Of a stretch of 5,314 nucleotides of DNA, positions 1-5,016 are shown piece by piece (the stretch's first letter is position 1; each line of letters starts with the position of its first letter). The DNA is taken from the NCBI GenBank assembly GCA_900556055.1, contig USNJ01000143.1, forward strand, positions 1-5,314. Direction: 5' to 3'. The position numbers and the translations under genes are program-made. Origin of the DNA: an uncultured Ruminococcus sp. GTDB lineage: Bacteria > Bacillota > Clostridia > Oscillospirales > Ruminococcaceae. The notes beneath the pieces were generated by a model. It was given only the letters and a program-made list of their open reading frames with translations. It had not been told where the DNA came from and did not search any database.

Positions 1-1066
1 CCAGCCTGTCATCAAAAGCGGTGACTTTTCCGCCTATCGCATTAAGTGCATCAGCAATAGCGGCAAGCCTGTCGCTTTCCTTGATCTTCAGACGTTTTGC
101 ATTAACGATCTCTGACTTTCCCGATGTGAAACAGCCTAAAACCGTCAGTATCGGGACAAGATCGGGGATATCAGCAGCATCTGCCGTAAAAGGTCTGAGC
201 TGTCCGTTTCTTTCCTTTTCAGTCTTACTTCTTCTATTATAACCTATCTCGGATAAAATTTCAAGGATTTTCTTATCTCCCTGAACAGAATTTTTGTTAA
301 GATTGGTTATTTCTATGTCCGAGCCCAGTGCATTTGCGGTAAAAAAGAACGCAGCCTGCGAAAAATCGCCCTCAACAGCACCGTTTGTCGGCTTATATGA
401 CTGATTTCCCCTTATCAGATATATAAGCTGACCGTCAATGTTTGCCTCACGGATATTAACTCCGAATTCTTTCAGCACCGCAACAGTCATATCCGCATAA
501 GGCTTTGATTCAAGGCGCGACATAAGCTTTATCACCGAATCGCCCGAACAGAGCGGCAGCGCAAAGAGAAGTCCCGTTATAAACTGCGATGAAACATCTC
601 CCTCAAGCAGATATTCGCCTGCGCAGAGCGTTCCCGATGTCTTAAACGGCATAGTGCTGTTGTAATCGAAAGCAACACCCTTCTTTGACATCTCACGAAT
701 ATACGGCGTTATCGGACGTTCGGGGAGCTTTCCCCTGCCGATGAATTCAGCCGATATTCCAAGTGCGGACGCAACCGGGATAAGGAATCTGAGCGTCGAA
801 CCGCTTTCGCAGCAGTCGATAACAGCAGATCGTTTCGCCTGAGAAATGCCCCTGACGATATATTCCGAGCCGTTCACGGTTATCTCTGCGCCCATAGCTT
901 CAAGTGCGGAAACAGTTGCGGAAATATCAACAGAATCGGTAACATTGGTTATCCTGCTCACGCCGTCAGCGAGTGCCGCAGCGATCAGGTATCTGTGCGA
1001 AAAGCTTTTCGAGGACGGTATATTTACCGTTCCCGACAGCTTTGAGGGAAATACAGTCACGTTCAT
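1..1066 (-). CDS. aroA: 5-enolpyruvylshikimate-3-phosphate synthase (EPSP synthase), 3' end cut off by window edge
   Basis: This gene encodes the sixth shikimate-pathway enzyme, which transfers the enolpyruvyl group of PEP to shikimate-3-phosphate in the cytoplasm. I translated it from the minus strand: 355 codons are present and the frame is open to the window edge. The family is usually about 420-440 residues, so roughly 70-80 are missing. Visible family signatures are SSKSFSHR near residues 18-25 (substrate-binding Lys, Ser and Arg), ESGSTLR at 87-93 (the conserved glycine loop before Arg), EGDFSQAAFF near 232-241, IPD near 300-302 (catalytic Asp) and KESDR near 329-333. The ATG lies 4 nt after the aroB stop. 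Its ribosome binding site, GAAAGGA (1074-1080), is inside the last aroB codons, which implies translational coupling. Identity is secure. Confidence 0.96.
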   Translation of the reverse strand, partial: MNVTVFPSKLSGTVNIPSSKSFSHRYLIAAALADGVSRITNVTDSVDISATVSALEAMGAEITVNGSEYIVRGISQAKRSAVIDCCESGSTLRFLIPVASALGISAEFIGRGKLPERPITPYIREMSKKGVAFDYNSTMPFKTSGTLCAGEYLLEGDVSSQFITGLLFALPLCSGDSVIKLMSRLESKPYADMTVAVLKEFGVNIREANIDGQLIYLIRGNQSYKPTNGAVEGDFSQAAFFFTANALGSDIEITNLNKNSVQGDKKILEILSEIGYNRRSKTEKERNGQLRPFTADAADIPDLVPILTVLGCFTSGKSEIVNAKRLKIKESDRLAAIADALNAIGGKVTAFDDRL

Positions 1067-1070
1067 AAGC

Positions 1071-2129
1071 TCATCCTTTCAGCAGCTCTGTAAATTCCGA
1101 AACGGATATTTTCTTTATCTCCGACACGCCGACATCGCTGCATACGATTATTCTTATGTTTGAACCTGCACGCTTCTTATCGTTCAGAGATGCTTCTCCC
1201 AGCTCTGCGGGCTTGGGTCCGACCTCGATATCAAGCTTGTATTTTTTCAGACATTCACGAAGCTCTGCCGTCAGACCTGCTCTGCACATACCGTTTTTCT
1301 CTGCGATATCGGTTATCATTTTCATGCCGACAGCGACTGCTTTTCCGTGTGATATTCCCTTGTAATCATAATACTGCTCGATGGAATGTGCCAGCGTATG
1401 ACCGAAATTAAGGAGCATTCTCTCGCCTGTATCGAACTCGTCATTCTCGACAACATCACGCTTTATGGAAACACATTCTGCGATGACATCTTCAAGTATC
1501 CCGGAGATATTGCTGAGATCATGCGCCGATAATTTGCGGAAAAGATCCGCCGATTTTATCATTCCGTACTTTATGACCTCTCCCATTCCGTCGATGAATG
1601 TATCCTCGGGAAGCGTTGAAAGCACGTCAATATCGCATATAACGAGCTTTGGCTGCTTGAATGCACCGACAAGATTTTTTCCTGCCTTTATGTCGATAGC
1701 AGTTTTTCCGCCGACCGATGAATCGACCTGTGCAAGCAGAGTCGTCGGTATCTGAACAAAATCCATGCCTCTCAGGAAAACCGCAGATGCAAGCCCTGCC
1801 ATATCCCCCGTCACTCCTCCGCCGAGCGCAACAACAGCGTCAGTTCTTGTCATATGGACATCAGCAAGAAAATCGAACATCTCGCCGAGAACGTTCAGGC
1901 ACTTTGAAGCCTCGCCGTGAAGGAACGTGAAGCGCTCAACTGTAAATCCCGCCTTTTCAAGAGATGCGGCAGCTCTGTCGCCGTATAAGCGGGACACGGT
2001 ATCATCGGAAATAAGTGCGATCTTTGATGCCTTTGTGACAGCTTTTATGCGTTCTCCGCATTCATCGAGAAGCCCCCTGCCGATAACGACATCGTACTTT
2101 TCGGAAGCATTTACATGTATCGTCTGCAT
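1071..2129 (-). CDS. aroB: 3-dehydroquinate synthase
   Basis: AroB converts DAHP to 3-dehydroquinate, the second shikimate-pathway step, using NAD and a divalent metal in the cytoplasm. The 352-residue product is full length for the family (about 350-365). Visible motifs are the glycine-rich nucleotide-binding stretch ALGGGVTGD (101-109), the IPTTLLAQVDSSVGGK block (127-142), KNLVGAFKQP (151-160), GMGEVIKYG (181-189), NFGHTLAH (241-248) and SHGKAVAVG (260-268). The metal ligands expected from the family are Glu184, His244 and His261, and all are present. LNDKKRAG (315-322) is also typical. The ATG is preceded by GAAAGGAG (2140-2147), 10 nt upstream. The gene follows aroF by 103 nt and precedes aroA by 4 nt in the same direction. 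No anomaly was seen. Confidence 0.97.
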   Translation of the reverse strand: MQTIHVNASEKYDVVIGRGLLDECGERIKAVTKASKIALISDDTVSRLYGDRAAASLEKAGFTVERFTFLHGEASKCLNVLGEMFDFLADVHMTRTDAVVALGGGVTGDMAGLASAVFLRGMDFVQIPTTLLAQVDSSVGGKTAIDIKAGKNLVGAFKQPKLVICDIDVLSTLPEDTFIDGMGEVIKYGMIKSADLFRKLSAHDLSNISGILEDVIAECVSIKRDVVENDEFDTGERMLLNFGHTLAHSIEQYYDYKGISHGKAVAVGMKMITDIAEKNGMCRAGLTAELRECLKKYKLDIEVGPKPAELGEASLNDKKRAGSNIRIIVCSDVGVSEIKKISVSEFTELLKG

Positions 2130-2161
2130 AAAATGAAAACTCCTTTCGGTTTTTCAGACAG

Positions 2162-2224
2162 CAAAAACAGCCGCTGTGCCGCAACACCGACCTCCTGTCA
2201 GAGATCCGTATCGGGCACGGCAGC
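2162..2224 (-). terminator. Terminator-like hairpin between aroF and aroB
   Basis: In the RNA sense (minus strand) GCTGCCGTGCC (2224-2214) can pair with GGCACAGCGGC (2180-2170). This gives an 11-position stem with one C-A mismatch and one G-U pair around a 33-nt loop. It is followed by the short, interrupted U tract TGTTTTTG (2169-2162). A smaller competing hairpin, CCGT/ACGG, lies inside the region. It may act as a leaky terminator or attenuator that lowers aroB-aroA expression, or as an RNA stability element. The long loop and weak U tract make strong termination doubtful. Confidence 0.35.
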
Positions 2225-2232
2225 TATTATAT

Positions 2233-3246
2233 TCAGCCGATCTTTCTGCCCATGAAATTTGCCATGGATGTGATCTTTTCCATTACCTCAGCAAAGCGTG
2301 CGGGTGTAAGCTGCTGACCGCCGTCAGAAAGTGCGCTTCTCGGATCATTGTGAACTTCGATCTCAAGTGCGTCAGCGCCTGCAACGATAGCTGCGAGAGA
2401 AAGGGGTTCGATAAGTGAAGTAAGTCCGCCTGCGTGCGAAGGATCTGCACATATAGGAAGATGAGACTTCTGCTTGATAAGCGGGATAGCGGAAACATCA
2501 AATGTGTTTCTTGTCATTGTCTCAAATGTTCTGATACCTCTCTCGCAGAGGATAACACGCTGATTTCCCTCGGACATGATGTACTCGGCAGACATCAGCA
2601 GTTCTTCAATAGTGTTTGCAAGACCTCTCTTGAGGAGGATAGGCTTGTCAATGCGTCCGAGAGCCTTCAGAAGCTCGAAGTTCTGCATATTTCTTGCGCC
2701 GACCTGGATAACGTCGATATCAGCGAAAAGGTCAATATCGGATGCGCTCATGATCTCTGTAACGATAGGCAGACCTGTAACGCTCTTTGCCTTGAGAAGC
2801 AGCTCGATGCCCTTGTCACGGAGTCCCTGGAAGGAATAAGGAGATGTTCTGGGCTTGAATGCGCCGCCTCTGAGCATCGTTGCACCCGCCTCTTTAACGC
2901 CGATAGCAGTTGTGATGATCTGCTCTTCCGATTCAACGGAGCAGGGACCTGCAATTACCTGAAGAGATCCGTCGCCGACCTTTACACCGCCGCAGTCAAC
3001 AACCGTATTCTCGGGATGAAACTTTCTGTTTGCATTCTTGTACGGCTCCTGAACACGCTGAACATTCTCAACGCAGTCCTGAGCAAGGATAGACTCGATG
3101 TCGATATGCGATGTGTCGCCTACAAGACCCATGATATTTTTCTGTGCGCCTGTGATCTCGTTGATCTTTACGTCATAATTTCCGAGAACGCTGCGAAGTC
3201 TTTCAACACTGTCCTTGTTTGCATTTTGCTTGAGAATGATAACCAT
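2233..3246 (-). CDS. aroF: 3-deoxy-7-phosphoheptulonate (DAHP) synthase, intact copy
   Basis: This enzyme condenses PEP with erythrose-4-phosphate to DAHP, the committed step of aromatic amino acid biosynthesis. The 337-residue protein is of the type known from Thermotoga maritima, with a ferredoxin-like regulatory domain (about 1-70) in front of the TIM barrel. In that family the extra domain mediates feedback inhibition by Tyr or Phe. Visible motifs are IAGPCSVES (98-106), GAFKPRTSPYSFQG (128-141), QVGARNMQN (181-189), LLKRG (204-208), CERGIRTFE (234-242), DPSHAGG (268-274) and EVHNDP (297-302). The metal ligands expected from the family (Cys102, His271, Glu297, Asp308) are all present. GGAGG (3255-3259) sits 8 nt before the ATG. 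The gene is the first structural gene behind the Phe-rich leader and its terminator, and aroB-aroA follow. A disrupted paralogue lies upstream. Confidence 0.97.
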   Translation of the reverse strand: MVIILKQNANKDSVERLRSVLGNYDVKINEITGAQKNIMGLVGDTSHIDIESILAQDCVENVQRVQEPYKNANRKFHPENTVVDCGGVKVGDGSLQVIAGPCSVESEEQIITTAIGVKEAGATMLRGGAFKPRTSPYSFQGLRDKGIELLLKAKSVTGLPIVTEIMSASDIDLFADIDVIQVGARNMQNFELLKALGRIDKPILLKRGLANTIEELLMSAEYIMSEGNQRVILCERGIRTFETMTRNTFDVSAIPLIKQKSHLPICADPSHAGGLTSLIEPLSLAAIVAGADALEIEVHNDPRSALSDGGQQLTPARFAEVMEKITSMANFMGRKIG

Positions 3247-3259
3247 TTTTTATTCCTCC

Positions 3260-3303
3260 AAAAAATAAAATAAAAACTGCGGACCTTTTGCAAAGCCGCA
3301 GTT
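3260..3303 (-). terminator. Attenuator (intrinsic terminator) in front of aroF
   Basis: In the RNA sense AACTGCGG plus CTTT (3303-3292), the loop GCA, and AAAG plus CCGCAGTT (3288-3275, with a 2-nt GT bulge at 3284-3283) form a 12-bp hairpin. It is followed by a long T-rich tract (3276-3260). The aroF ribosome binding site starts at 3259, directly after the tract. The terminator therefore ends transcripts before aroF rather than after a gene, which is the hallmark of attenuation. Its 5' arm can instead pair with a segment at the end of the upstream leader ORF. Confidence 0.88.
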
Positions 3304-3327
3304 AATATACCTATGTATAATCAAATA

Positions 3328-3441
3328 TCAGCTTTCTGCACCGTATCTTAAATTTTTGCACGCAAAAAATCGACCAAAGCTAAAGTAAAAGCCGAGGCCT
3401 GCAAAAAATATAAAGTTTACGGAAGCGAGAAGATTTTTCAT
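3328..3441 (-). CDS. Phe-rich leader peptide of the aroF attenuator
   Basis: This is a 37-codon ORF upstream of aroF. Its role would be to sense charged tRNA-Phe by ribosome stalling, not to act as a protein. The ATG at 3441 is preceded by AGGAG (3449-3453) with a 7-nt spacer and lies about 27 nt after the predicted transcription start. Phe occurs at residues 10, 12, 13, 18, 20, 22, 25 and 26: eight in 17 codons, all TTT. Tyr follows at 19 and 33, and there is no Trp. The ORF ends 24 nt before the terminator hairpin, and its last codons overlap the antiterminator arm. A 6-bp hairpin (about 3369-3354) overlaps Phe25-26 and could be a pause structure. The alternative is a real small hydrophobic membrane peptide, but the promoter, terminator and aroF context favour a leader. 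Confidence 0.85.
   Translation of the reverse strand: MKNLLASVNFIFFAGLGFYFSFGRFFACKNLRYGAES
3330..3340 (-). promoter_or_regulatory. Candidate antiterminator arm (segment 2 of the attenuator)
   Basis: TGCAGAAAGC (3340-3331), with a 2-nt AG bulge, can pair as TGC/GCA and AAAGC/GCTTT with 3296-3289, plus a T-G pair at 3330/3297. This would occupy the 5' arm of the terminator. The same AAAGC can also pair with GCTTT at 3380-3376 within the Phe-codon zone, a possible protector pairing. The segment covers the last three codons of the leader peptide, so a ribosome reaching the stop codon would mask it and allow termination. A ribosome stalled at Phe codons would leave it free. I worked out the pairings by eye and calculated no folding energies. 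Confidence 0.5.
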
Positions 3442-3448
3442 TTGTATT

Positions 3449-3453
3449 CTCCT
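3449..3453 (-). promoter_or_regulatory. Ribosome binding site of the leader peptide
   Basis: AGGAG lies 7 nt before the ATG at 3441. It is the only well-placed Shine-Dalgarno sequence in the leader transcript upstream of the aroF site, so it fixes the leader peptide start. Confidence 0.75.
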
Positions 3454-3474
3454 GATAATGAATATTATACATTT

Positions 3475-3503
3475 ATTATAACTTCATAATTTGTCAATGT
3501 CAA
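3475..3503 (-). promoter_or_regulatory. Perfect-consensus sigma-A promoter of the aroF leader
   Basis: The -35 box TTGACA (3503-3498), a spacer of exactly 17 nt (3497-3481) and the -10 box TATAAT (3480-3475) match the vegetative consensus at all twelve positions. Transcription should start near 3468, giving a leader RNA of about 220 nt before aroF. A second TTGACA (3497-3492) directly follows the first and a second TATAAT lies at 3469-3464, but their spacings (11 and 22 nt) are wrong for promoter use. A promoter this strong fits control by attenuation rather than by weak initiation. Confidence 0.9.
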
Positions 3504-3579
3504 TAGCAATTAACGTTTTTTTATCTTTTATACACAAAATCAGCGTAATATTGTGCTTTTGTAAGAACACTCTAACATC

Positions 3580-3590
3580 GGAGGTGATCC
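3580..3590 (+). promoter_or_regulatory. Unusually complete ribosome binding site of the small plus-strand gene
   Basis: GGAGGTGATCC matches, over 11 consecutive bases, the complement of the 3' tail of bacterial 16S rRNA (GGATCACCTCC). The GGAGG core lies 8 nt before ATG 3593. A match this long at ideal spacing is the main reason to believe that translation starts here. Confidence 0.7.
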
Positions 3591-3592
3591 TT

Positions 3593-3739
3593 ATGTATAA
3601 GCCGAGATATTCGGATAATATGAACAGTCACAGCGGCCTTATCGACGCAGATATTTCCGCATTTGAATATTGCGTTTCTCTCCCATCGGACGTAAAAGAA
3701 CCGTTGAGGAGATGCAGGAAAATGTCCGCTCATTCATAA
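3593..3739 (+). CDS. Unrecognised small protein, probably frame-disrupted
   Basis: I do not recognise this gene. The ATG is fixed by an exceptionally strong ribosome binding site, and the frame runs 48 codons to a TAA. The first 35 residues are polar and acidic (ISAFEYCVSLPSDVK at 21-35), while the tail (EPLRRCRKMSAHS) looks like out-of-frame reading. Stepping back one base at the AAAA run (3694-3697) continues as RTVEEMQENVRSFINS, which looks more like protein and would extend the product. This suggests a lost A or, less likely, ribosomal slippage. The gene diverges from the aroF leader promoter and converges on the broken aroF copy. No clear plus-strand promoter was found. It could be a decayed gene, a short true gene, or one hit by a sequencing error. 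Confidence 0.45.
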   Translation: MYKPRYSDNMNSHSGLIDADISAFEYCVSLPSDVKEPLRRCRKMSAHS

Positions 3740-3828
3740 ACAGCCGTTGCTGCCGTGACTGTGCTTGCGTCCGCACTTTCCTGCATACGTTCAGGTTATT
3801 ATATCGCACTTCTCGGTACGATATTCAC

Positions 3829-4828
3829 TCAGCCGAGCTTCTTTCCCTCGAAATCTATCCTTCTCTTAAGATCTGTCATAAGCTCGTCGAACTGAACGGG
3901 GTTGAGTGACTGCGCACCGTCGCAGAGAGCCTTTGCGGGATTGTTGTGAACTTCGATCATAAGTCCGTCAGCACCTGCCGCAACAGCCGTCTTTGCAAGC
4001 TGAGGAACCATCCAGTTTATTCCCGCAGCATGGCTGGGGTCGATGATAACAGGCAGATGAGTCAGCTTGTGGAGCATAGGAACAGCTGAAATATCAAGAG
4101 TATTTCTCATGGATGTTGCCTCTCTCGCAGAGGATGATATTCTGGTTTCCGCCGGCAGCGATGTACTCTGCGGACATCAGCAGTTCTTCAATAGTGTTTG
4201 CAAGACCTCTTTTGAGAAGAATAGGCTTATTGCACTTTCCAAGCTCTTTGAGAAGCTCAAAGTTCTGCATATTTCTTGCGCCGACCTGGATAAGGTCAAC
4301 ATCAGCAAAAAGATCAAGATGGTTAAGGCTCATGATCTCAGTAACGATCGGCAGTCCCGAAGTCTTTTTAGCTTTGAGAAGAAGCTTTATTCCCTCGTCA
4401 TGAAGTCCCTGGAAAGAGTATGGAGATGTTCTGGGCTTGAACGCACCGCCTCTGAGCATAGTTGCGCCGCTCTTCTTGACATCGAGTGCAACTTCCGTCA
4501 TCTGCTCCTCGGATTCAACGGAGCATGGACCCGCAATTATCTGGAAATGCTCGCCGCCTACGGGAACGCCGCTTACGTTGATGATGCTGTCATCGGGATG
4601 CATCTTGCGGTTTACCTGCTTGTAAGGCTCGGAAACCCTCTTTACGGTATCAACGATATCAATGCTCTGGAGGTAATCAATGTCGATCTTTGTTGTATCG
4701 CCGATAAGACCTACAACAGTATGTGCCGTACCCTCGCTGACATTGGTTTTAAGTCCCTTGTCATGAAGATCGTTCAGCAGACCATTAACTTTTTCGGGAT
4801 TTGAATTGTTTTTAAGTACGATGATCAT
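3829..4828 (-). pseudogene. aroF: DAHP synthase, second copy, disrupted by a 14-nt deletion and frameshift
   Basis: This is a paralogue of the intact aroF, of the same regulatory-domain type. The first frame (4828-4094) reads 244 residues and contains IAGPCSVES with Cys102, KPRTSPYSFQG, QVGARNMQN and LLKRG. It reaches CERG (234-237) and then runs into NIHEKYS and a stop. The remainder continues in another frame from 4110 to 3829 and aligns with paralogue residues 245-337, including DPSHAAG, EVHNNP and the final metal-binding Asp. Compared with the intact copy, 14 nt coding for IRTFE are missing around 4115-4116. Even a ribosomal shift would not restore these residues, so neither half should be active. 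The ATG at 4828 has AAAGGAAAG (4836-4844) upstream and its own promoter. Both halves are otherwise well conserved, so the lesion is recent or an assembly error. Confidence 0.85.
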
Positions 4829-4892
4829 AATTATTCTTTCCTTTCATATTGCACAAATATATTACTTTTTATTGTTAACTTTTTGCATATGC

Positions 4893-4918
4893 ACTTTAAA
4901 GCACACAAGCTTTAAAGC
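4893..4918 (-). promoter_or_regulatory. Perfect hairpin in the untranslated leader of the broken aroF copy
   Basis: In the RNA sense GCTTTAAAGC (4918-4909), loop TTGTGT (4908-4903) and GCTTTAAAGT (4902-4893) form an uninterrupted 10-bp stem with one terminal G-U pair. It lies within about 10 nt of the predicted transcription start. No U tract follows, so it is not a terminator. Each arm contains the self-complementary octamer CTTTAAAG, with centres 16 bp apart, so it could equally be a paired DNA operator. It may otherwise protect the RNA 5' end. Confidence 0.5.
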
Positions 4919-4931
4919 TTTTATGTATTGA

Positions 4932-4960
4932 AGTATAGCACACAATATCGGGTTTGTCAA
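4932..4960 (-). promoter_or_regulatory. Sigma-A promoter of the broken aroF copy
   Basis: TTGACA (4960-4955), a 17-nt spacer and TATACT (4937-4932) with an extended TGC just before the -10 box form a near-consensus promoter. The predicted start is near 4925, leaving an untranslated leader of about 97 nt. No Phe-rich leader ORF and no terminator were seen in it, so this copy is controlled differently from the downstream one. Confidence 0.82.
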
Positions 4961-4970
4961 GTACTTTTTC

Positions 4971-5010
4971 AAAAAAATATCCGTCTTACGCAAAAATCAC
5001 GCAAAACGGA
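4971..5010 (-). terminator. Intrinsic terminator of the upstream membrane-protein gene
   Basis: In the RNA sense TCCGTTTTGCG (5010-5000) pairs with CGTAAGACGGA (4990-4980) in an 11-bp stem with two G-U pairs and a 9-nt loop. The tract TATTTTTTT (4979-4971) follows. It starts 6 nt after the stop codon at 5017-5019 and ends just before the aroF promoter, so it separates two transcription units. Confidence 0.9.
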
Positions 5011-5016
5011 GTATTT

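Larger units (their letters stand above)
3504..3828. other. Spacer between the two DAHP synthase genes
   Basis: About 325 nt separate the promoter of the intact aroF from the end of the broken copy. The stretch holds one plausible small plus-strand gene (3593-3739). No convincing terminator was found for the broken aroF on the minus strand, nor for the small gene on the plus strand. Position 3740 onward on the plus strand, in the same frame as the small gene, encodes a hydrophobic stretch (AVAAVTVLASAL and onward) that may be a remnant. Confidence 0.5.

Noticed and set aside
2090..2195. Leader peptide before aroB starting at TTG or GTG behind AGGAGG (2190-2195)
   Set aside because: The GTG is only 3 nt from the AGGAGG. 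The TTG frame runs out of phase into aroB with no regulatory codon cluster.
2226..2254. Internal promoter for aroB based on TATAAT at 2226-2231
   Set aside because: At 17 nt upstream the hexamer is CATGGG, which is a poor -35 box, and there is no extended -10 TG in the right place.
2434..3273. 279-residue plus-strand open frame opposite the intact aroF (and a similar 245-residue one at 4067-4804 opposite the other copy)
   Set aside because: Both are antisense shadows of conserved aroF coding sequence. They have no family motifs, and their similarity to each other only mirrors the duplication.
3260..3468. T-box riboswitch upstream of aroF
   Set aside because: The leader has a terminator, but no recognisable AGGGTGGNACCGCG T-box sequence. 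The AAAAGGTCCGCAG in the terminator only loosely resembles it. A translated Phe-rich ORF with its own ribosome binding site explains the region better.
4094..4130. Programmed ribosomal frameshift in the broken aroF
   Set aside because: No slippery heptamer is seen. Shifting frame would still omit IRTFE, which the intact copy and the family retain, so a deletion is the simpler reading.
4860..4890. Short leader peptide before the broken aroF (ATG CAA AAA GTT AAC ...)
   Set aside because: It is only eight codons, with no ribosome binding site, no aromatic codon run, and no terminator after it.
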